NCBI RefSeq assembly: GCF_011393335.1
Contig: NZ_CP049865.1
Span: 620,001-684,000, forward strand
Length of the DNA stretch: 64,000 bases
Source: Propioniciclava coleopterorum
GTDB taxonomy: Bacteria > Actinomycetota > Actinomycetes > Propionibacteriales > Propionibacteriaceae
Reading direction: 5' to 3'
A model generated the notes under the pieces. That model did not search any database. It was not told where the DNA came from and was given only the letters and a program-made list of their open reading frames with translations. Of this stretch, positions 29,422-38,692 are shown piece by piece; the stretch's first letter is position 1, and every line of letters begins with the position of its first letter. The translations under genes and the position numbers were made by a program.

Positions 29422-29913
29422 ATGGCAGCCGACAGCTCCTTCGACATCGTCAGCAAGGTCGACCGGCAGGAGGTCGACAACGCGCTCAACATGGCCGCCA
29501 AGGAGGTGCGCCAACGCTTCGACTTCAAGGGCACCGACGCCGACATCCGGTGGTCGGGCGAGGCCATCGAGATGGAGGCCAACGGCGAGGAGCGCGTCAA
29601 GGCGATCCTGGACGTCTTCCAGGGCAAGCTCATCAAGCGCGGCATCTCGCTCAAGGCGCTGGACGCCGGCGAGCCCCGCCTGTCGGGCAAGCAGTGGAAG
29701 ATCACCGCGACCATGGAGCAGGGCATCTCGCAGGAGAACGCCAAGAAGATCTCCAAGCTGATCCGCGACGAGGGCCCCAAGGGCGTCAAGTCGCAGATCC
29801 AGGGCGACGAGCTGCGGGTGAGCAGCAAGTCCCGCAACGACCTGCAGGCCGTGCAGCAGATGATCCGGGACGCCGACTACGAGTTCGCCGTCCAGTTCGT
29901 CAACTACCGCTGA
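29422..29913 (+). CDS. yajQ: YajQ family nucleotide-binding protein
   Basis: 163 residues, full length for the family. It begins [20 protein letters not shown], the family hallmark, and has two ferredoxin-like domains. Members bind nucleotides, and in some bacteria cyclic di-GMP, but a role in actinobacteria is not settled. A purine-rich AGAGAGGAC lies upstream of the ATG. The next gene starts 12 bp after its stop and is probably in the same transcript. Confidence 0.93.
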   Translation: MAADSSFDIVSKVDRQEVDNALNMAAKEVRQRFDFKGTDADIRWSGEAIEMEANGEERVKAILDVFQGKLIKRGISLKALDAGEPRLSGKQWKITATMEQGISQENAKKISKLIRDEGPKGVKSQIQGDELRVSSKSRNDLQAVQQMIRDADYEFAVQFVNYR

Positions 29914-29925
29914 GAGGGCCGCGCC

Positions 29926-30344
29926 ATGATCGACCGCAAGGACGCCCCGCTCGCCGCCGCCCTGGGGGCGGCCTCGTTCACGTGGTACGCCATGCCCGAC
30001 GTCGTGCGCTCGCGCGGCGTCCGGACGCTGCTCAAGGGCCTGCTGCTGGCCAAGATGGCCGCCCTGTACGCCCTGACGCGCCCGCCGCGTCCGGAGACGA
30101 ACGGCCCGGACGCCGTCGACGAACTCCTCAGCGCCGCCAACGAGGCGCCCGGCAGGGCGCTAGCGGTCGGGGGATCGCGTTGGGCGTGGGGGTCGGGCTG
30201 ACGGTGCTCGGCGAGAAGGCCGTGTTCGGCTTCGGCGAGCGGCGGCGGCGCCGCGGCGTCCGGGGCGCGCACGCCGTCCCGGCGCTGGTGCTCGCCGCGC
30301 TGGGCGGGCTCGGCGCCCTCCTGGAGCCCCCGCCCCGGCGGTGA
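29926..30344 (+). CDS. Small membrane protein of unknown function (one apparent base deletion)
   Basis: About 139 residues after correction. It shows three hydrophobic stretches: TLLKGLLLAKMAALYAL near residue 40, a Gly-rich ALGVGVGLTVLG near 90, and AVPALVLAALGGLGALL near the end; a basic RRRRR cluster separates the last two. The frame breaks at 30169-30173 (GGGGG for an expected GGGGGG). GAGAGGG precedes the ATG. I do not recognise the family. It follows yajQ closely. Confidence 0.65.
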
Positions 30345-30372
30345 ACCGGCACCGCCGGGCGTCGGCCGACCG

Positions 30373-30627
30373 TCAGTGGTGCCGGAGCCGTTCGATCAGC
30401 TCGGCCTTGCTGAGCTTGGAGTAGCCGGTCATCCCGAGCTCCTTCGCGCGCCGGCGCAGCTCCGGGACGGTGCGGTCCTCGTAGTCCTCGGCCTTCGCGC
30501 CGCGGCGCCCCACGGTGCTGCGTCCCTGCGCCGCGGCCGCGTTCGAAATCCGCGCGGCCTTCTCCTTGGACGCGCCCTCGTCGCGCAGCTTCTCGTACAG
30601 TTCCTCGTCCTTGATGGATCCGGGCAT
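30373..30627 (-). CDS. Small protein with a Rho-N/SAP-like domain (DUF7218-type)
   Basis: 84 residues. The N-terminal half (KDEELYEKLRDEGASKEKAAR) is basic and helical. The C-terminal 35 residues (TVPELRRRAKELGMTGYSKL) match the Rho N-terminal/SAP-like fold, which binds nucleic acid. AAGGAGG precedes the ATG. Such small proteins are common in actinobacteria and no process is assigned. Confidence 0.8.
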   Translation of the reverse strand: MPGSIKDEELYEKLRDEGASKEKAARISNAAAAQGRSTVGRRGAKAEDYEDRTVPELRRRAKELGMTGYSKLSKAELIERLRHH

Positions 30628-30756
30628 CGCCGGCCTCCTTGGGTCCGCGGCGACACCGGGGGCGGCGCCGCCTGTCCCCCTCCACGGTACGCCGGTCCCG
30701 CGTCGCGGACGCCGGCGTTCGGCGCGCCCGGTCGCAGGCCCTCGGGCCGCGGCGGC

Positions 30757-32154
30757 TCAGGCGAACAGCGGCGCCCCGACGAACGACCCCTGCGCCGCGC
30801 CGGGCGGGATCGCCCACAGCCCCGAGCCCAGGTGCTTGAGGTACTCGTTCATCGCGTCGGTGGACAGCGAGCGCTGCACGGCGATGAAGTCCTCGGGGCG
30901 GCGCTGGTAGGACAGGAAGAACAGGCCGGCGTCCAGCTTGCCCAGCGCGGTGTTGCCGTCGACGTAGTTGTAGCCGCGGCGCAGGAGCTGGATGCCGCCG
31001 TTCTGGTCGGGGTGCGCGAGCCGGACGTGGCTGGCGACGTCGATCGCGGGCTTCCCGGACGCGCCGAGCGCCGCGAAGTCGGGGGGGTCGCCCTCGCGTC
31101 CGGCGGGGGCGGAGAGTGGGGCGCCCTCCCCCTTCGTGCGCCCGATGATCCGGTCCTGCTCCTCGAGCCGGACGCGGTCCCAGCTCTCGATGATCATCGC
31201 GATCTTGCGCGCCACCAGGTAGGACCCGCCGCGCAGCCAGGGCTGATCGTCGGCGCCGACCCAGACGTGGGCGTCGAGGGCGGCGGTGTCGTCGGCCAGG
31301 ATGTTCGCCGTGCCGTCCTTGTAGCCGAACAGGTTCCGCGGGGTCTGCTGGTCGGCGGTCGTCCGGGACGTCCGCCCGAACCCGAGCTGGCTCCAGCGCA
31401 GCCGCGCGCGTCCGAAGGCGATCCGGGACAGGTTGCGGATGGCGTGCACGGCGACCTGGGGGTCGTCGGCGCAGGCCTGGACGCACAGGTCGCCGTCCGA
31501 GAGGGCCGGCTGCAGGTCCTCGCCCAGGAAGGCGGGGAGCCGGACCAGGCCGGCTGGCCGCTGCGCGGCGATCCCGTACCGGTCGACCCCGTCCGCCTCG
31601 AACAGCGTGGGCCCGAACCCGAACGTGATGGTCAGGCCCGCGGCGGGAAGCCCCAGCGCCTCCCCGGTGTCGTCGGGCGGGGCCTGCGGCGATCCGCCGA
31701 CCGCGCCCTTGACGCTCACCTCCAGCCCGGCGACCATCCGGGCGGCCGCGTACGACCAGTCCTGCAGCAGCGAGATCAGGTCGTCGCGGTCGGTCCGGGC
31801 CATCATGTCGAACGCGGCGAAGTGCAGGTGGTCCTGCACCGGGGTGGTGATGCCGGCCTGGTGCGTCCCGGAGAACGGGTGGGTGCGCGCCTGCTCGACG
31901 GCGCCCGCCCGCGTCACCCCGAGCGTGCCGCCGATGCCCGCGCCCGCGCCGACCGCGCCCGCCCCGACGAGTCCGAGCATGCCGCGCCGCGACAGTCCGC
32001 GGCGCGGAGCCTGACCCACACCCGCGGACGCGGCGGGCGCGCCGGCGTCCGCGGAGGCCGACCGCGCGGGTGTCGGCGTCGGCCCGGGGGCGGTGGGGCC
32101 CTGCGGGCCGGACGCGGTGGCGAGACGTTCGTCGGGGTGACGCGGATCGGTCAC
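30757..32154 (-). CDS. efeB: Iron-transport Dyp-type heme peroxidase EfeB
   Basis: 465 residues. EfeB is exported folded by the Tat pathway and acts with EfeO and EfeU in ferrous iron uptake, oxidising Fe2+ or handling heme. The twin-arginine signal is SRRGMLGL near residue 56, after an unusually long Pro/Ala/Ser-rich lead. The Dyp GxxDG motif is in FGYKDGTANI, and the heme-ligand region is HVRLAHPDQNGG. I chose GTG 32154, with GGAG eight bases upstream; a GTG at 32163 overlapping the efeO stop is possible. Last gene of efeUOB. Confidence 0.93.
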   Translation of the reverse strand: MTDPRHPDERLATASGPQGPTAPGPTPTPARSASADAGAPAASAGVGQAPRRGLSRRGMLGLVGAGAVGAGAGIGGTLGVTRAGAVEQARTHPFSGTHQAGITTPVQDHLHFAAFDMMARTDRDDLISLLQDWSYAAARMVAGLEVSVKGAVGGSPQAPPDDTGEALGLPAAGLTITFGFGPTLFEADGVDRYGIAAQRPAGLVRLPAFLGEDLQPALSDGDLCVQACADDPQVAVHAIRNLSRIAFGRARLRWSQLGFGRTSRTTADQQTPRNLFGYKDGTANILADDTAALDAHVWVGADDQPWLRGGSYLVARKIAMIIESWDRVRLEEQDRIIGRTKGEGAPLSAPAGREGDPPDFAALGASGKPAIDVASHVRLAHPDQNGGIQLLRRGYNYVDGNTALGKLDAGLFFLSYQRRPEDFIAVQRSLSTDAMNEYLKHLGSGLWAIPPGAAQGSFVGAPLFA

Positions 32155-32159
32155 GGGGA

Positions 32160-33386
32160 TCACTCCAGGATGGTGGTGGTGAGCTGGGACAGCGGCTCGG
32201 CCAGGGCGTTGATCTCGTCGATCAGGGCGCGCTTGTCGGCGTCGGTGAGCGTCGAGAAGGCCGCATAGCCCTGCTCCGGCGACCCGTGCTCGGCCAGCGA
32301 CGCCTCGAGCGCGGCGTAGCCCCGGTCGATGGCGGCGACGAGCTTGGTGCCCTCCTCGCCCTTGCCGGACGCGAAGTCGCGCACGAGCGAGAACGCCATC
32401 TTCGAGCCCTCGACGTTGGCGGCGAAGTCGTAGAGGTCGGTGCCGCTCCACCAGTCCTCCTCGCCGGTGATCTTGCCGGTGGCGACCTCGTCCAGCAGCG
32501 CGATCGCGCCGTTGGACAGCCCGGCGACGCCCTGCTCCTTGAGCGCGGCGGCGAACTCGTCGCCGTGCACGTAGTCGTACAGCTCCTGGACGTCGGCGAC
32601 GAGCTGCGCGCCGAACGCGGCCCGCTCCGCGGGCGTGGAGGGCTTCCAGTCCTTCCAGGCCGGCTCGCCGTCGGAGTTGAGGGCGTCCTGGGCGGGCTGC
32701 CACAGGTCCTTCTCGATGCGGTGGAACCCGGTCCAGTCCAGCTCTTCGGCCACCGCGTCCACCTCGCGGTAGTCGATGCGCGGGTCGAGGGTGCCCAGCG
32801 CCTCGGCGACCGGCTCGATGCGCTCGTAGTAGGCGCGCACCTTCGGGAACGCCGCCTTGGCCTCGTCGTCGCGCCCGGCCGCGTAGGCGTCGGCGAACGA
32901 CTGCACCTGGGGCAGCAGCTGGGAGACCTGGTCCTTGACGAAGGCGCCGTACAGGTCGACGGCCTGCTGCTTGCGCTCGGCGTCCTCGCCGGTGACCGCG
33001 ACGGCGTCACCGGTCACGGTGAAGGCCGCCCGGCCGACGCCGGCGCCGACCATGCCCGGCTTGCACAGCGTGAAGTACTCCCCGGGCTGGGCCACGACGG
33101 TCAGCGTCCGGGACGCGCCGGGCGCGATGTTCTCCACCTCTCCGACGATGCGCAGGCCGTCGTCCGCGAGCAGGTAGAACTCGGTGATCTGGTCGCCGCC
33201 GTTGGTGACCTGGAAGGCCAGCGTCCCGCTGGGCGCCCGGTTCGCGGAGACGGCGCACGCGGCGGCGTCCGAGGTGACGGTGAGCGGGCCGCCCGCGGCG
33301 GCCACGTCGGCCTTGGCGACGCAGCCGGACAGGGCGACCGCGAGGGTCGGGACCGCGAGCAGGGCGGTCAGGGACGGACGGTTCAC
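32160..33386 (-). CDS. efeO: Iron uptake system lipoprotein EfeO (cupredoxin + M75 domains)
   Basis: 408 residues. A lipoprotein signal with lipobox LSGC (Cys 22) leads into a cupredoxin-like domain (residues about 30-125, including YFTLCKPGM) and the imelysin/M75 domain, whose HxxE metal motif is in GFHRIEKDLW near residue 195. EfeO is the extracellular iron-binding component. It starts at GTG 33386, overlapping the efeU stop, with AAGGAG upstream. Confidence 0.94.
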   Translation of the reverse strand: MNRPSLTALLAVPTLAVALSGCVAKADVAAAGGPLTVTSDAAACAVSANRAPSGTLAFQVTNGGDQITEFYLLADDGLRIVGEVENIAPGASRTLTVVAQPGEYFTLCKPGMVGAGVGRAAFTVTGDAVAVTGEDAERKQQAVDLYGAFVKDQVSQLLPQVQSFADAYAAGRDDEAKAAFPKVRAYYERIEPVAEALGTLDPRIDYREVDAVAEELDWTGFHRIEKDLWQPAQDALNSDGEPAWKDWKPSTPAERAAFGAQLVADVQELYDYVHGDEFAAALKEQGVAGLSNGAIALLDEVATGKITGEEDWWSGTDLYDFAANVEGSKMAFSLVRDFASGKGEEGTKLVAAIDRGYAALEASLAEHGSPEQGYAAFSTLTDADKRALIDEINALAEPLSQLTTTILE

Positions 33387-34303
33387 GAGGCTCCTTGAGC
33401 GAGAGAGGGGGACGGCTGCGGCGCGGGACGTGGCCGGCGCTGCACCCGGGACAGGAAGCGGCCGCCGACGACGGCCAGGTAGAGCGCCCAGCCCAGGACC
33501 TGGACCCAGGTCATGGCGGGCATGAAGCCGACGGTGGCCTGGAGCAGGGTGGCGAGCGTGCCGCCGGGCGCGACCGTCGCGGAGACGTCGAAGGCGTAGC
33601 CGAACGGGAAGCCGGCCGCCCCGATCCCGACCGCGCCGGTGGCGGGGTCGAGCGTGGCCAGCGCGCTGAAGGGGCCGGGCAGGACGCCGGCCTCCTGCAG
33701 GTCGTGCAGGCCGTAGGCGAGCACGCCGGCCGCCACGACGATGAGCAGCCCGCCGGTCCAGGTGAAGAACGTACCGAGGTTGAGCCTCACCATGCCGCGG
33801 GCGATCAGCCAGCCCAGGCACACCGAGATCGCCAGGCCGAGCAGCGCGCCGGCCAGCGCCTGCGGCGCCGCCCCCGCGGACTCGACCATCGACCACAGCA
33901 GCAGCGCCGTCTCGATGCCCTCGCGGGCCACCGACACGAAGCCGACGATCACGATCCCCCACAGCGAGCCGAGGGCCAGCGCCTTGTCGAGCTCGCCCTC
34001 CAGGGTGCGCTTGAGGTTGCGCGCCGCCTTCTGCATCCAGAAGATCATCCAGGTCACCAGGCCGACGGCCAGCAGCGACAGGACGCCGCCGATGATCTCC
34101 TGCGCCTGGGTCGTGAGGGCGTACGCGCCGAACGTCAGCACCGCGCCGACGGCGACCGCCAGCGCGACCGCCAACCCGATGCCCAGCCACAGCCGGGGCA
34201 GGACGTCGCGGCGTCCGAGCTTGGTCAGGTACGACACCAGGATGCCCACGACCAGGGCGGCCTCGAGGCCTTCGCGCAGGCCGATCAGGAATGCACCGAG
34301 CAC
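33383..34303 (-). CDS. efeU: Ferrous iron permease EfeU (FTR1 family)
   Basis: 306 residues with about seven membrane helices. The two iron-translocation motifs of the FTR1 family are present: GLREGLEAALV near residue 8 and VAREGIETALLL near residue 125. It is the first gene of efeUOB, starting at GTG 34303 with an AAGGA-type site. A DtxR/IdeR-like iron box lies about 45 bases upstream, so the operon should be repressed when iron is plentiful. Confidence 0.95.
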   Translation of the reverse strand: MLGAFLIGLREGLEAALVVGILVSYLTKLGRRDVLPRLWLGIGLAVALAVAVGAVLTFGAYALTTQAQEIIGGVLSLLAVGLVTWMIFWMQKAARNLKRTLEGELDKALALGSLWGIVIVGFVSVAREGIETALLLWSMVESAGAAPQALAGALLGLAISVCLGWLIARGMVRLNLGTFFTWTGGLLIVVAAGVLAYGLHDLQEAGVLPGPFSALATLDPATGAVGIGAAGFPFGYAFDVSATVAPGGTLATLLQATVGFMPAMTWVQVLGWALYLAVVGGRFLSRVQRRPRPAPQPSPSLAQGAS

Positions 34304-34345
34304 GGGTACCCCTGTCCTTCACTTCGGGTTGGCCGCGGCGTGCGG

Positions 34346-34364
34346 TCAGGTAAGGCTTGCCTTA
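34346..34364. promoter_or_regulatory. DtxR/IdeR-type iron box upstream of efeUOB
   Basis: TCAGGTAAGGCTTGCCTTA matches 17 of 19 positions of the DtxR/IdeR consensus TWAGGTWAGSCTWACCTWA. It lies between efeU and the divergent xth gene, 43 bases from the efeU start. Confidence 0.8.
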
Positions 34365-34457
34365 CCGAGGATCGATGCTAGCCGATTCTCGACCCGCCGC
34401 GTCAATTCCGCACCGTTTTGGTCACCTAATTCATCGGCGGGCGGCGGCGTGGTGGCC

Positions 34458-34463
34458 TAGCCT
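34458..34463 (+). promoter_or_regulatory. Leaderless -10 element of xth
   Basis: TAGCCT ends six bases before the GTG start of the exonuclease III gene, which has no ribosome-binding site. The same spacing recurs at other genes in the window. Confidence 0.5.
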
Positions 34464-34469
34464 GGCCGC

Positions 34470-35291
34470 GTGCTCCGGATCGCCTCCTTCAACGTGAACG
34501 GGATCCGCGCCGCCCAGCGGCGCGGCATCGACGCCTGGCTGGACGACGCCCGGCCCGACATCGTGGCGGTCCAGGAGATGCGCTCCCCGGCCGCCGCCGT
34601 CCCCGAGAAGGTGTTCGGCGACCATCACCTGTGCTACCACGAGGGCAACCTGGCCGGCCGCAACGGGGTCGCGCTGGCGAGCAGGGTGCCGCCGTCCGCC
34701 GTCCGCCACGGCTTCGGCCACCGCGCCTCGGACGCCGAGGGCCGCTACATCGAGGCCGACTACGAGGTCGACGGCTTCGGGGTGACGGTCGGGTCGGTCT
34801 ACGTGCCCAAGGGGGCCACCTGGGCCGGGCCGGACGCCGACCCGGCGAAGTACCGGCGCAAGATGCGCTTCCTGGCCTCGTTCCGCGCCTACCTGACCCG
34901 GGCGCGGCGCGACGCGGCGCGTGCGGGCCGGGAGTTCCTCGTGATGGGCGACTTCAACATCGCCCACACCACCGCGGACCTGAAGGCCTGGAGGACCAAC
35001 CAGCGCTCGGAGGGGTTCCTGCCCGAGGAGCGGGCGTGGTTCACCTCGATCCTGGGGCCACGCACGCTCGTCGACGTCGTCCGCGGCCTGCACCCCGACG
35101 CCGAGGGCCCCTACTCGTGGTGGAGCTGGCGGGGCCAGTCGTTCACCAACGACGCCGGCTGGCGCATCGACTACCACCTGGCCAGCCCCGGGCTGGCGGC
35201 GCGCGCGGTCGCGGGCGGGACGCACCGGGCCCCCACCTACGAGGCACGGATCAGCGACCACGCCCCCGTCGTGGTCGACTACGAGGTGTGA
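34470..35291 (+). CDS. xth: Exodeoxyribonuclease III (AP endonuclease)
   Basis: 273 residues, EEP phosphatase/nuclease fold. It cleaves DNA at abasic sites and trims 3' ends in base-excision repair. Active-site motifs are visible in order: NVNGIRAAQRRG, AVQEMR (catalytic Glu near residue 35), VTVGSVYVPKG, GDFNIAH near residue 155, and ISDHAPVVVDYEV with the catalytic Asp-His near the C-terminus. The start is GTG 34470, probably leaderless. Confidence 0.94.
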   Translation: MLRIASFNVNGIRAAQRRGIDAWLDDARPDIVAVQEMRSPAAAVPEKVFGDHHLCYHEGNLAGRNGVALASRVPPSAVRHGFGHRASDAEGRYIEADYEVDGFGVTVGSVYVPKGATWAGPDADPAKYRRKMRFLASFRAYLTRARRDAARAGREFLVMGDFNIAHTTADLKAWRTNQRSEGFLPEERAWFTSILGPRTLVDVVRGLHPDAEGPYSWWSWRGQSFTNDAGWRIDYHLASPGLAARAVAGGTHRAPTYEARISDHAPVVVDYEV

Positions 35292-35294
35292 CTC

Positions 35295-36224
35295 TCAGCG
35301 GAAGCAGGCCTCCACCTCGGCGCGGGTGACGTCCTCGATGCGGGCGTGCGACCAGCGCGGCCGCTTGTCCTTGTCGACGAGCTGCGCCCGGACGCCCTCG
35401 GCGAAGTCGGGGCTGCCGATCATGTGCTCGGCGAGCCGGCGGTCCTGGTCGAGGACGTCGGCGACGCCCGTCATCCCCGGCACGCGCCGCAGCGCCTCCA
35501 GCGTGACCGCGACGCTGAGCGGGCTGCGGAGCCGCAGATCGGCCCCGGCGGCCCGGGCGCGCGGGTCGGGGTGGTTCTCCAGCGCGGCGATCACCTGCGC
35601 CGCGTCCTCGAACGCGTAGCAGGCGTCGATCCACTCCCGGTCAGCCTCCAGGGTGCCGGGGGCGGCGTCGCCCTCGACCTCGTCGGCCAGCCCCAGCGCG
35701 ACGCCGTCGCGCGCTCCCACCGTCGCCCCGGTGAGCGCCACGTGCGTGCCGGTCTGCCCGGGGGCGTGGGCCAGGAACCAGGCGATGCCGACGTCGGGGG
35801 TGAACCCGATGATCGTCTCGGGCATCGCGAACGCGGTGTCGGGGTAGGCGATCCGCCGCGAGCCGTGCGCCGAGACGCCCAGCCCGCCGCCCATCGTGAT
35901 GCCGCGCTGGTGCGCCACGTACGGCTTGGGGTAGTCGGCGATCATCAGGTCCAGCCCGTACTCCAGGTCGAAGAACTCCCCGTAGTCGCGGCCCTGGAGC
36001 ACGGCGTCGCGCAGCGCCCGGACGTCGGCGCCGGCGCACAGCCCGCGCTCCCCCGCCCCCGACAGCTCCACGCTCGTGACGGCGTCGTCGTCCGCCCACG
36101 CCGCCAGCGTGTCGCGCATGCCGTGCATCATCGCCACGGTGAGCGCGTTGATGGCGCGCGGCCGGTTCAGCGTCAGGTACCCGACGCCGTCGCGCACCTC
36201 GGTCAACAGTTCCGCTTCGGACAT
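35295..36224 (-). CDS. 3-hydroxyisobutyryl-CoA hydrolase-like enoyl-CoA hydratase/isomerase
   Basis: 309 residues of the crotonase fold. The oxyanion-hole segments ERGLCAGADVRAL and RGITMGGGLGVSAHG are present, and AMPETIIGFTPDVGIAWFLA is the pattern of the ECH_2 branch that hydrolyses 3-hydroxyisobutyryl-CoA in valine breakdown. A true hydratase is less likely because the PE..IG.TPDVG signature belongs to the hydrolases. CGAGGAGGAG precedes the ATG at 36224. It ends four bases from xth. Confidence 0.82.
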   Translation of the reverse strand: MSEAELLTEVRDGVGYLTLNRPRAINALTVAMMHGMRDTLAAWADDDAVTSVELSGAGERGLCAGADVRALRDAVLQGRDYGEFFDLEYGLDLMIADYPKPYVAHQRGITMGGGLGVSAHGSRRIAYPDTAFAMPETIIGFTPDVGIAWFLAHAPGQTGTHVALTGATVGARDGVALGLADEVEGDAAPGTLEADREWIDACYAFEDAAQVIAALENHPDPRARAAGADLRLRSPLSVAVTLEALRRVPGMTGVADVLDQDRRLAEHMIGSPDFAEGVRAQLVDKDKRPRWSHARIEDVTRAEVEACFR

Positions 36225-36248
36225 GGCGCTCCTCCTCGAGCCTCGGGG

Positions 36249-37694
36249 TCAGACGATGGCGTTCGCCCGTGCGCGGCGGCGCAGGACGAGCCAGATGGCG
36301 GCGGCGGCCACCGCCGCCAGGGCGAGCGCGATGCTCGCGTTGCGCCAGGCAAGGTTGCCGGCGCCGTAGACCAGCAGGACGGACGTGACCGCCGCGGCGG
36401 TCCGCAGGACGCGATCGCTCACGCGCGCGAGCGGCAGGAACAGTGCCCCCCACAGCAGGTACCAGGTGTGCAGCGCCGGGCCGAACACGGCGAAGGCCAG
36501 GTACGCCCACGCCAGGAAGGTGATCGGCTCGGTGCGGGCGTACTTGATGCCCAGCCAGCCCATGAGCCCGATCGCGATCGCGAGGCTCACCGACTGCAGC
36601 AGCGGCGGCGCGGCCGCGCCGACCGCCTCCATGCCCAGCAGCGTGAAGCCCTGCTCGGCGAGCCAGCCCAGGATGCTGAACGGGGCGAGCGTCACGATCA
36701 TGCCGGGCACGCCCACCGCGTTGAGCCAGCCGAACCCCAGCCCGGTGGCGAGCGAGATCGCGGCGAAGATGATCAGGACGCCGACCAAGGTCACCAGCGC
36801 CCGCGGCAGGAACCGCACGAGGTCGCGCCACCGCCACGACTCCCAGTTCGATCCGATGACGGCGACCGGGACCGCCGCGAGCAGCGCGGGCTGCTTCACC
36901 GCCATGCCCACGCCGACGGCGACGACGGCGGGCCAGTACCAGCCCCGGTAGGCCAGCCAGACGGCGAGCGCGACCAGGCCGAGCATCAGGGCGTCGTTGT
37001 GCGCGCCGCCGATCAGGTCGATCACCAGCAGCGGGTTGATGGTGGAGAACCAGGCGGTCTGCCGCGGGTCGAGCCCCAGCTGGCGCGCGATCCGGGGCAG
37101 GAAGTGCACCAGCAGCGCGACGCCGACCAGCGCCGGGATCCGCTGCGCCACCGCGGAGTAGTAGGGGTTGAAGCCGGCCAGCATGTCGAGCCAGTGCGCC
37201 ATCGTGAGCGCCAGCGGTCCGTACGGCGCCGGGGTGTAGCGCCACAGCCACGCGACCTGGTCGGCGAAGGTGCCCGGCAGGACGCTGGGCGAGACCTCGT
37301 AGGGGTTGAGGTTGTTCTGGATCAGCCAGCCCTGCGCGGCGTAGGAGTAGGCGTCGTGGCTGAAGATCGGCGGGGCGATCAGCAGCGGCAGGGCCCACCA
37401 GCACAGGATCGCCCAGGGCTTGACGTCGGCGTACACCGCCGGACGCAGCCGGTACCAGGCCAGGATCAGCAGCCCCACCGCGCCGATCACGAGCGCCGTC
37501 GCGGCGACCCGGGCGACCTCGTTGTCCAGGCCGAGCGCGCGCATCACCGGCCAGTACGGGCTGGCCTGGGGCAGGTAGGCCGGCGACAGCGATCCCAGCA
37601 CCAGCAGGACCGTCCCCAGCAGCCCGAGGCGCACCGGACCCAGGCGGATGGCGGCCAGGAGGTCCTGCCACCGACCGGCGAGCCCGCTGACCAC
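36249..37694 (-). CDS. Polyprenol-phosphate-mannose-dependent alpha-1,6-mannosyltransferase (MptB-like)
   Basis: 481 residues with about 12-13 predicted membrane helices, GT-C type. The acidic motif after the first helices, FSHDAYSYAAQGWL near residue 112, is the catalytic loop pattern of the MptA/MptB family that builds the mannan core of lipomannan or lipoglycan outside the membrane. GGAGG lies ten or so bases before the GTG at 37694. Family placement is good; whether it is MptB or a relative is open. Confidence 0.82.
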   Translation of the reverse strand: MVSGLAGRWQDLLAAIRLGPVRLGLLGTVLLVLGSLSPAYLPQASPYWPVMRALGLDNEVARVAATALVIGAVGLLILAWYRLRPAVYADVKPWAILCWWALPLLIAPPIFSHDAYSYAAQGWLIQNNLNPYEVSPSVLPGTFADQVAWLWRYTPAPYGPLALTMAHWLDMLAGFNPYYSAVAQRIPALVGVALLVHFLPRIARQLGLDPRQTAWFSTINPLLVIDLIGGAHNDALMLGLVALAVWLAYRGWYWPAVVAVGVGMAVKQPALLAAVPVAVIGSNWESWRWRDLVRFLPRALVTLVGVLIIFAAISLATGLGFGWLNAVGVPGMIVTLAPFSILGWLAEQGFTLLGMEAVGAAAPPLLQSVSLAIAIGLMGWLGIKYARTEPITFLAWAYLAFAVFGPALHTWYLLWGALFLPLARVSDRVLRTAAAVTSVLLVYGAGNLAWRNASIALALAAVAAAAIWLVLRRRARANAIV

Positions 37695-37761
37695 GGCCGT
37701 CCTCCTGCCCTCGACGAATCGAACGCCAGCCTAGCCAACCGCGCTGTGGCAATCTGGGGCG

Positions 37762-38145
37762 GTGCGCTACTACGACTGGTTCGGGGACGGTGTTCTGACC
37801 GTCGGGGTGATCCCGCTGGCGTGCTGCGTCCTCGAGGTCGAGGCGGCCGTCGCCGGGCGCGCCGCGCTGCCGGAGCCGCCGCCCGGCTCGGCGGTGGTGC
37901 TGCTCGTGGCCGGGACGGTCACCGACGCCGTCGCCCCGGCGGTCGCCGCCGCGGTGGCCGCGCATCCCGGCGCGCGCGTGGTCGCGTTCGGGGCGTGCGC
38001 GAGCGCGGGCGGCCCGTACTGGGACTCCCCCGTGGTGACCAAGGGCGTGGACCAGCTCGTCGCCGTCGACCGCTACGTCCCCGGCTGCCCGCCGACTCCC
38101 GAGGCGCTGGAGCTGCTGCTGACCAGGGGGTACGCCGATGCCTGA
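37762..38145 (+). CDS. NuoB-like [4Fe-4S] subunit, short form
   Basis: 127 residues, shorter than NuoB (about 160-190), of the complex I 20-kDa/hydrogenase small-subunit family. All four N2-cluster ligands appear kept: the adjacent C21-C22 (LACCVLEVE), C79 (AFGACASAGGPYW) and C109 (VPGCPPTPE). GTG 37762 lies six bases after CAATCT and without a ribosome site, so leaderless. It overlaps the NuoC-like gene by eight bases. The main nuo operon lies 20 kb away, so this is a second, partial set. A membrane or ferredoxin-linked electron-transfer role is inferred. Confidence 0.82.
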   Translation: MRYYDWFGDGVLTVGVIPLACCVLEVEAAVAGRAALPEPPPGSAVVLLVAGTVTDAVAPAVAAAVAAHPGARVVAFGACASAGGPYWDSPVVTKGVDQLVAVDRYVPGCPPTPEALELLLTRGYADA

Positions 38146-38692
38146 CGCCGTGCGGCGCGTCCCGCCGCAGGAGTGGCGCGCGGCGGTCGCCGCCGCCCTG
38201 GCGTCCGGGAACACCTGGTTCGACTGGCTGGGCGCCACCGACGAGATCGGCCGCGAGGACGCCTTCCGCGTCCTCATCCGGCTCGCGCCGACCCCGGACG
38301 CCGACGGCGTCCGGCTCGAGACGCTCACCGCCGGGCGCGAGGACCCCCACCTGCCGAGCCTGCGCGACCTCATCGCCGGCGCCGCCTGGCACGAGCGCGA
38401 GGTCCGCGACTTCTTCGGCATCACGTTCGACGGCGGCGACAACCGGCCGCTGTTGTTGCGCCCGGACGCCGTGGGGCACCCGCTGCGCCGCGACGCCGTG
38501 CTCGCGGCCCGGGTCGCGCGGCCCTGGCCGGGCGGCAAGGAGCCCGGCGAGGCCGCCTCGGCCGCCCGGCGCCGGATGGTGCCGCCCGGCGTCCCCGACC
38601 CCGACGTGTGGGGCGAGCGGGAGGGTGAACCGGCCGCGCCCGAGGAGGTCGCGGCGTCGCTGCAGGGCGGCCGGGTCCGGAGGCGGCGATGA
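38138..38692 (+). CDS. NuoC-like (30-kDa) subunit
   Basis: 184 residues. The NuoC family signature is in the second quarter: [24 protein letters not shown] (a segment running residues about 68-91), followed by the [15 protein letters not shown] end typical of this subunit. The last 45 residues are Pro/Glu/Arg-rich and unlike NuoC. It overlaps both neighbours (8 and 4 bases), so the three genes are translationally coupled. No NuoD-like large subunit follows, which is odd. Confidence 0.85.
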   Translation: MPDAVRRVPPQEWRAAVAAALASGNTWFDWLGATDEIGREDAFRVLIRLAPTPDADGVRLETLTAGREDPHLPSLRDLIAGAAWHEREVRDFFGITFDGGDNRPLLLRPDAVGHPLRRDAVLAARVARPWPGGKEPGEAASAARRRMVPPGVPDPDVWGEREGEPAAPEEVAASLQGGRVRRRR

